Positions 5,761-6,957 of a stretch of 6,957 bases of DNA are shown here, piece by piece. Numbering within the stretch: position 1 is the first letter of the stretch; each line of letters opens with the position of its first letter. The translations under genes were made by a program, and so were the position numbers. This DNA comes from Christensenella sp. UBA7597 (GTDB lineage Bacteria > Bacillota > Clostridia > Christensenellales > Borkfalkiaceae): assembly GCA_002474405.1 (NCBI GenBank), contig DLQW01000067.1, positions 22,191 through 29,147 of the forward strand. Direction: 5' to 3'. The notes beneath the pieces were generated by a model, which saw only the letters and a program-made list of their open reading frames with translations, was not told the origin of the DNA and made no database searches.

Positions 5761-5867
5761 AAACAAAAAAAGACCTCTTCGGTCGGCGAAAGCCGATAGC
5801 AGGCTGCCGAAGCTGCCTTAAACGGCAGTTCGGCAAGAAAAGCCCCGACGGGGAAGCCGAGAGGTCT
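5761..5867 (-). terminator. Probable intrinsic terminator of the regulator gene, formed by repeat copy 4
   Basis: Read on the minus strand, the closing arm AGAGGTCT is followed at once by a run of seven Ts counting the T that ends the arm's complement (complement of the A-run 5765-5771) and then GTTT. The preceding CCCC/GGGG hairpin is also followed by CTTTTCTT on this strand. This is the arrangement of a Rho-independent terminator and lies 38 bases or more after the stop codon at 5905. The other repeat units lack so clean a T-run. Confidence 0.6.
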
Positions 5868-5892
5868 GTTTGATTATAAGGCTGCTTTTTGG
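5771..5892 (+). repeat. Palindromic multi-hairpin unit, copy 4 (most complete)
   Basis: Perfect terminal arms AGACCTCT (5771-5778) and AGAGGTCT (5860-5867) extend with one bulge to CGG/CCG. They enclose three hairpins: TCGGC / GCCGA (5783-5796), the bulged 12-bp TGCCGAA-g-CTGCC / GGCAG-TTCGGCA (5805-5817 with 5824-5835), and CCCC-GAC-GGGG (5843-5853). The result is a cloverleaf-like multibranch fold. The shared 3' tail (5868-5892) reaches to 12 bases from the stop codon of the minus-strand regulator gene. No transposase gene accompanies it; it resembles REP- or MITE-type non-autonomous elements. Confidence 0.8.
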
Positions 5893-5904
5893 CGGAATCG
5901 GCGG

Positions 5905-6258
5905 TCAGCGCTTTTTGCGGTCGGATTCTTGCTGGACGAGAAAATCTACGTATGCCGCCGCGCGCGCTTTGCCGTTTTCCGAGAGCTTGCGGAAACTTTC
6001 GATCAGTTCCGATTCTGCATCCGGAAAGGTGGCGTCGACGAGACTTTGCAGGTGCGGCAGTTCTGTTTCGCTTAACATTTCGTCGACGGAGACTCCGAAA
6101 AAACGCGAAAGGCGCAATAAAGTGGATGCCGTGGCTTCGTTGCGCCCCTTTTCTAATTTTGCGATTGCCGACTGGCTCAATCCCGTGGCGTTGGCTAATT
6201 GTTGTTGACTTAAATTTTTTTCTTTGCGTAAGTCGATTAACGTTTCAGAGAATTTCAT
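5905..6258 (-). CDS. XRE-family helix-turn-helix transcriptional regulator
   Basis: This is a 117-residue cytosolic DNA-binding protein of the Cro/CI (XRE, HTH_3) family. The HTH domain covers about residues 6-61: LRKEKNLSQQQLANATG holds the first helices, SQSAIAKLEKGR (28-39) is the recognition helix region, and LLRLSRFFGVSVDEML closes the fold. Residues 62-117 form a helical, charged tail (ELIESFRKLSENGKARAAAY), common in clostridial members and probably used for dimerisation. The start ATG (6256-6258) gives the canonical N-terminus, but no good ribosome binding site precedes it. A possible -10 TATACT lies at 6279-6274 without a clear -35, which would give a very short leader. It is divergent from a membrane-protein gene, with repeated ACTTGA sites between them, so it probably represses that gene and itself. 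The target is not otherwise known. Confidence 0.92.
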   Translation of the reverse strand: MKFSETLIDLRKEKNLSQQQLANATGLSQSAIAKLEKGRNEATASTLLRLSRFFGVSVDEMLSETELPHLQSLVDATFPDAESELIESFRKLSENGKARAAAYVDFLVQQESDRKKR

Positions 6259-6261
6259 ACT

Positions 6262-6320
6262 TAGATTTTATCAAGTATAATTCCAAAAGTACTTGACAAA
6301 TAGATTTAGACTTGATATAC
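6262..6320. promoter_or_regulatory. Putative operator region of the XRE regulator
   Basis: The half-site ACTTGA occurs at 6291-6296 and 6310-6315 on the plus strand, and inverted as TCAAGT at 6271-6276. TATCAAGT (6269-6276) and ACTTGATA (6310-6317) form an inverted repeat, and TAGATTT precedes a site on both sides (6262-6268 and 6301-6307). The plus-strand sites overlap the -35 and abut the -10 of the divergent promoter, so binding would block it. Assignment to the neighbouring regulator is inference. Confidence 0.5.
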
Positions 6321-6321
6321 T
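6293..6321 (+). promoter_or_regulatory. Promoter of the small membrane-protein gene
   Basis: TTGACA (6293-6298) and TATACT (6316-6321) are separated by the optimal 17 bases. Transcription should start near 6328, giving a leader of about 40 bases with AAGGA at 6357-6361 in front of the ATG at 6369. Putative operator half-sites overlap both hexamers. Confidence 0.8.
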
Positions 6322-6368
6322 ATATTATATAAGTATTTTTCGACTTTTATGCGACGAAGGAAAAAGTT

Positions 6369-6701
6369 ATGAATGGAAATTGGGCATGGCGGATGTTATT
6401 TCCGTGCGACGTGAGGCGGGGAATCTGCGCGGCGGCAAATGCTTTCGGAAATACTGCGTTTTGGCTGGCATGCGGGTTGCTGGTTGTATGGATTGCGTTG
6501 ACGACGGCGGCGTTTTCGAGAGATTTGAAAACGAAACGCGGGAAGGAAGATAAAACGGCGGTTTCTGCGGATATGTCTGAGGAAAAATCGGAAACGGAGT
6601 CGGTGAAAAAGAACGGGGCGGAGAAAATTTTAGCCGAAAGCTCTGCGGAATGTTCGGACGGCGAAAATTCGGATGCCGGGGAAATGCGGCGCAGGGAATG
6701 A
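6369..6701 (+). CDS. Small single-pass membrane protein with charged tail, unknown function
   Basis: This 110-residue product was not recognised. Residues 1-28 are a short, mildly basic N-terminus with two cysteines; residues 29-49 (TAFWLACGLLVVWIALTTAAF) form one clear transmembrane segment; residues 50-110 are hydrophilic and rich in Glu, Lys and Ser, with no visible domain. The positive residues just after the segment (RDLKTKRGK) suggest a cytoplasmic tail. The start has AAGGA 7 bases upstream and a strong promoter in front. The gene is divergent from an XRE regulator that probably controls it. A single TGA at 6699-6701 ends the frame, after which the same frame stays open to 6896, so the natural protein may have been about 175 residues. 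A real gene is likely because of promoter, ribosome binding site and terminator; its function is unknown. Confidence 0.7.
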   Translation: MNGNWAWRMLFPCDVRRGICAAANAFGNTAFWLACGLLVVWIALTTAAFSRDLKTKRGKEDKTAVSADMSEEKSETESVKKNGAEKILAESSAECSDGENSDAGEMRRRE

Positions 6702-6896
6702 CAGAAAATGACTTTGGCGGCAAAATCTGGGGCGTTTTGCGGGGAAAATTCAAGGGAGAAACAGGAAAGTGCGGCGGAAAAGCCGCTTTTTTTATTGCGG
6801 ATTTCGGGAGAACATGCGGAAAATTTATGCGTTGAACCGCAAGGGGCGGCGATATTGCAGCATTGCGCGCAAATGACGGAAATGCAAGGAACATAA
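6702..6896 (+). pseudogene. In-frame continuation after the TGA: C-terminal remnant or separate small ORF
   Basis: Directly after the TGA at 6699-6701 the same frame is open for 64 codons and ends in TAA at 6894-6896, two bases before a strong hairpin. Composition resembles the upstream tail (many Glu, Ala, Ser and GAA/GCG codons), and the segment ends with a more hydrophobic part (PLFLLRISGEHAENLCVEP). Two readings fit: a nonsense mutation split one 175-residue gene, or an independent 62-residue gene starts at ATG 6708 with AGGGA at 6693-6697 as ribosome binding site. The first seems slightly likelier. No family was recognised, and no SECIS-like structure was seen to argue for selenocysteine. 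Confidence 0.4.
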
Positions 6897-6897
6897 C

Positions 6898-6930
6898 GAC
6901 GGGAGCGGCTGAAAAACAGCCGCTCCCGTT
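6898..6930 (+). terminator. Strong intrinsic terminator candidate
   Basis: ACGGGAGCGGCTG (6899-6911) pairs perfectly with CAGCCGCTCCCGT (6917-6929) around an AAAAA loop, a 13-bp GC-rich stem. A short TTT tract follows, then TGTGGATTTGG. It begins right after the TAA at 6896, which fits termination of the membrane-protein transcript. The weak T-run lowers certainty. Bases 6931-6957 show nothing recognisable. Confidence 0.7.
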
Positions 6931-6957
6931 TGTGGATTTGGTGAATTATACTATTAA

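Noticed and set aside
5771..5867. tRNA or tRNA-like gene, because of the cloverleaf-like fold
   Set aside because: No anticodon arm of proper size, no T-arm consensus and no acceptor or CCA context; the near-identical unit at 5143 lacks the closing stem.
4870..5892. CRISPR array
   Set aside because: Repeats are long, of unequal length and irregularly spaced, with no uniform spacers and no cas genes.
5889..6296. 135-codon plus-strand open frame opposite the XRE gene
   Set aside because: It is an antisense shadow; the minus-strand product is a clear HTH protein.
6699..6701. Alternative genetic code or selenocysteine at the TGA
   Set aside because: TGA ends other genes here, ribosomal genes contain no internal TGA, and no SECIS-like hairpin was seen just downstream.
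6367..6894. 175-codon minus-strand open frame opposite the membrane-protein gene
   Set aside because: It is Pro/Phe/Ser-rich, as expected from the complement of a Glu/Gly/Lys-rich frame; the promoter, ribosome binding site and terminator all favour the plus strand.

Overview
The window is the 3' end of a conserved bacterial ribosomal-protein/RNA-polymerase gene cluster (about 1-4450), then about 1.45 kb of repeat-rich DNA without a convincing gene (4450-5904), then a small accessory module of a repressor-like gene divergent from a small membrane-protein gene (5905-6957). The gene order map-infA-rpmJ-rpsM-rpsK-rpsD-rpoA-rplQ, strong AGGAGG-type ribosome binding sites and consensus housekeeping promoters point to Bacillota, most likely an uncultured gut-type member of the Clostridia. 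That placement is inference from gene order, protein character and the style of the intergenic palindromes; no marker comparison was possible.

Region 1 (1-1027): the end of methionine aminopeptidase, then infA (IF-1) and rpmJ (L36). Region 2 (1028-1519): a 492-base gap where rpmJ and rpsM are usually almost adjacent. It holds a 15-bp stem-loop, a near-perfect promoter (TTGACA, 18 bases, TATAAT), and a leader of about 350 bases with an attenuator-like hairpin, phased A-tracts and a GC island with competing pairings just before the rpsM ribosome binding site. Region 3 (1520-4449): rpsM, rpsK, rpsD, rpoA and rplQ, a tightly spaced alpha operon carrying S4, the classic autoregulator of such operons. 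S4 keeps four zinc-type cysteines and L17 is enlarged by lysine-rich internal insertions.

Region 4 (4450-5904): after rplQ there is a weak terminator candidate and a stretch with no recognisable content, then a G-rich degenerate tandem array of about nine units (4613-4776). A modular family of repeats follows: AT-rich inverted repeats, a body sequence present twice, and at least four palindromic multi-hairpin units in the same orientation. The last unit lies just past the 3' end of the repressor gene and, read on the minus strand, ends in a run of seven Ts, so it may serve as that gene's terminator.

Region 5 (5905-6957): an XRE-family helix-turn-helix protein on the minus strand faces away from a plus-strand gene for a single-pass membrane protein with a charged tail. 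The shared intergenic region has a consensus plus-strand promoter overlapped by repeated ACTTGA half-sites, which suggests repression of the membrane-protein gene and probably autoregulation. The membrane-protein frame is cut by one in-frame TGA, continues open for another 64 codons, and ends directly before a strong 13-bp hairpin.
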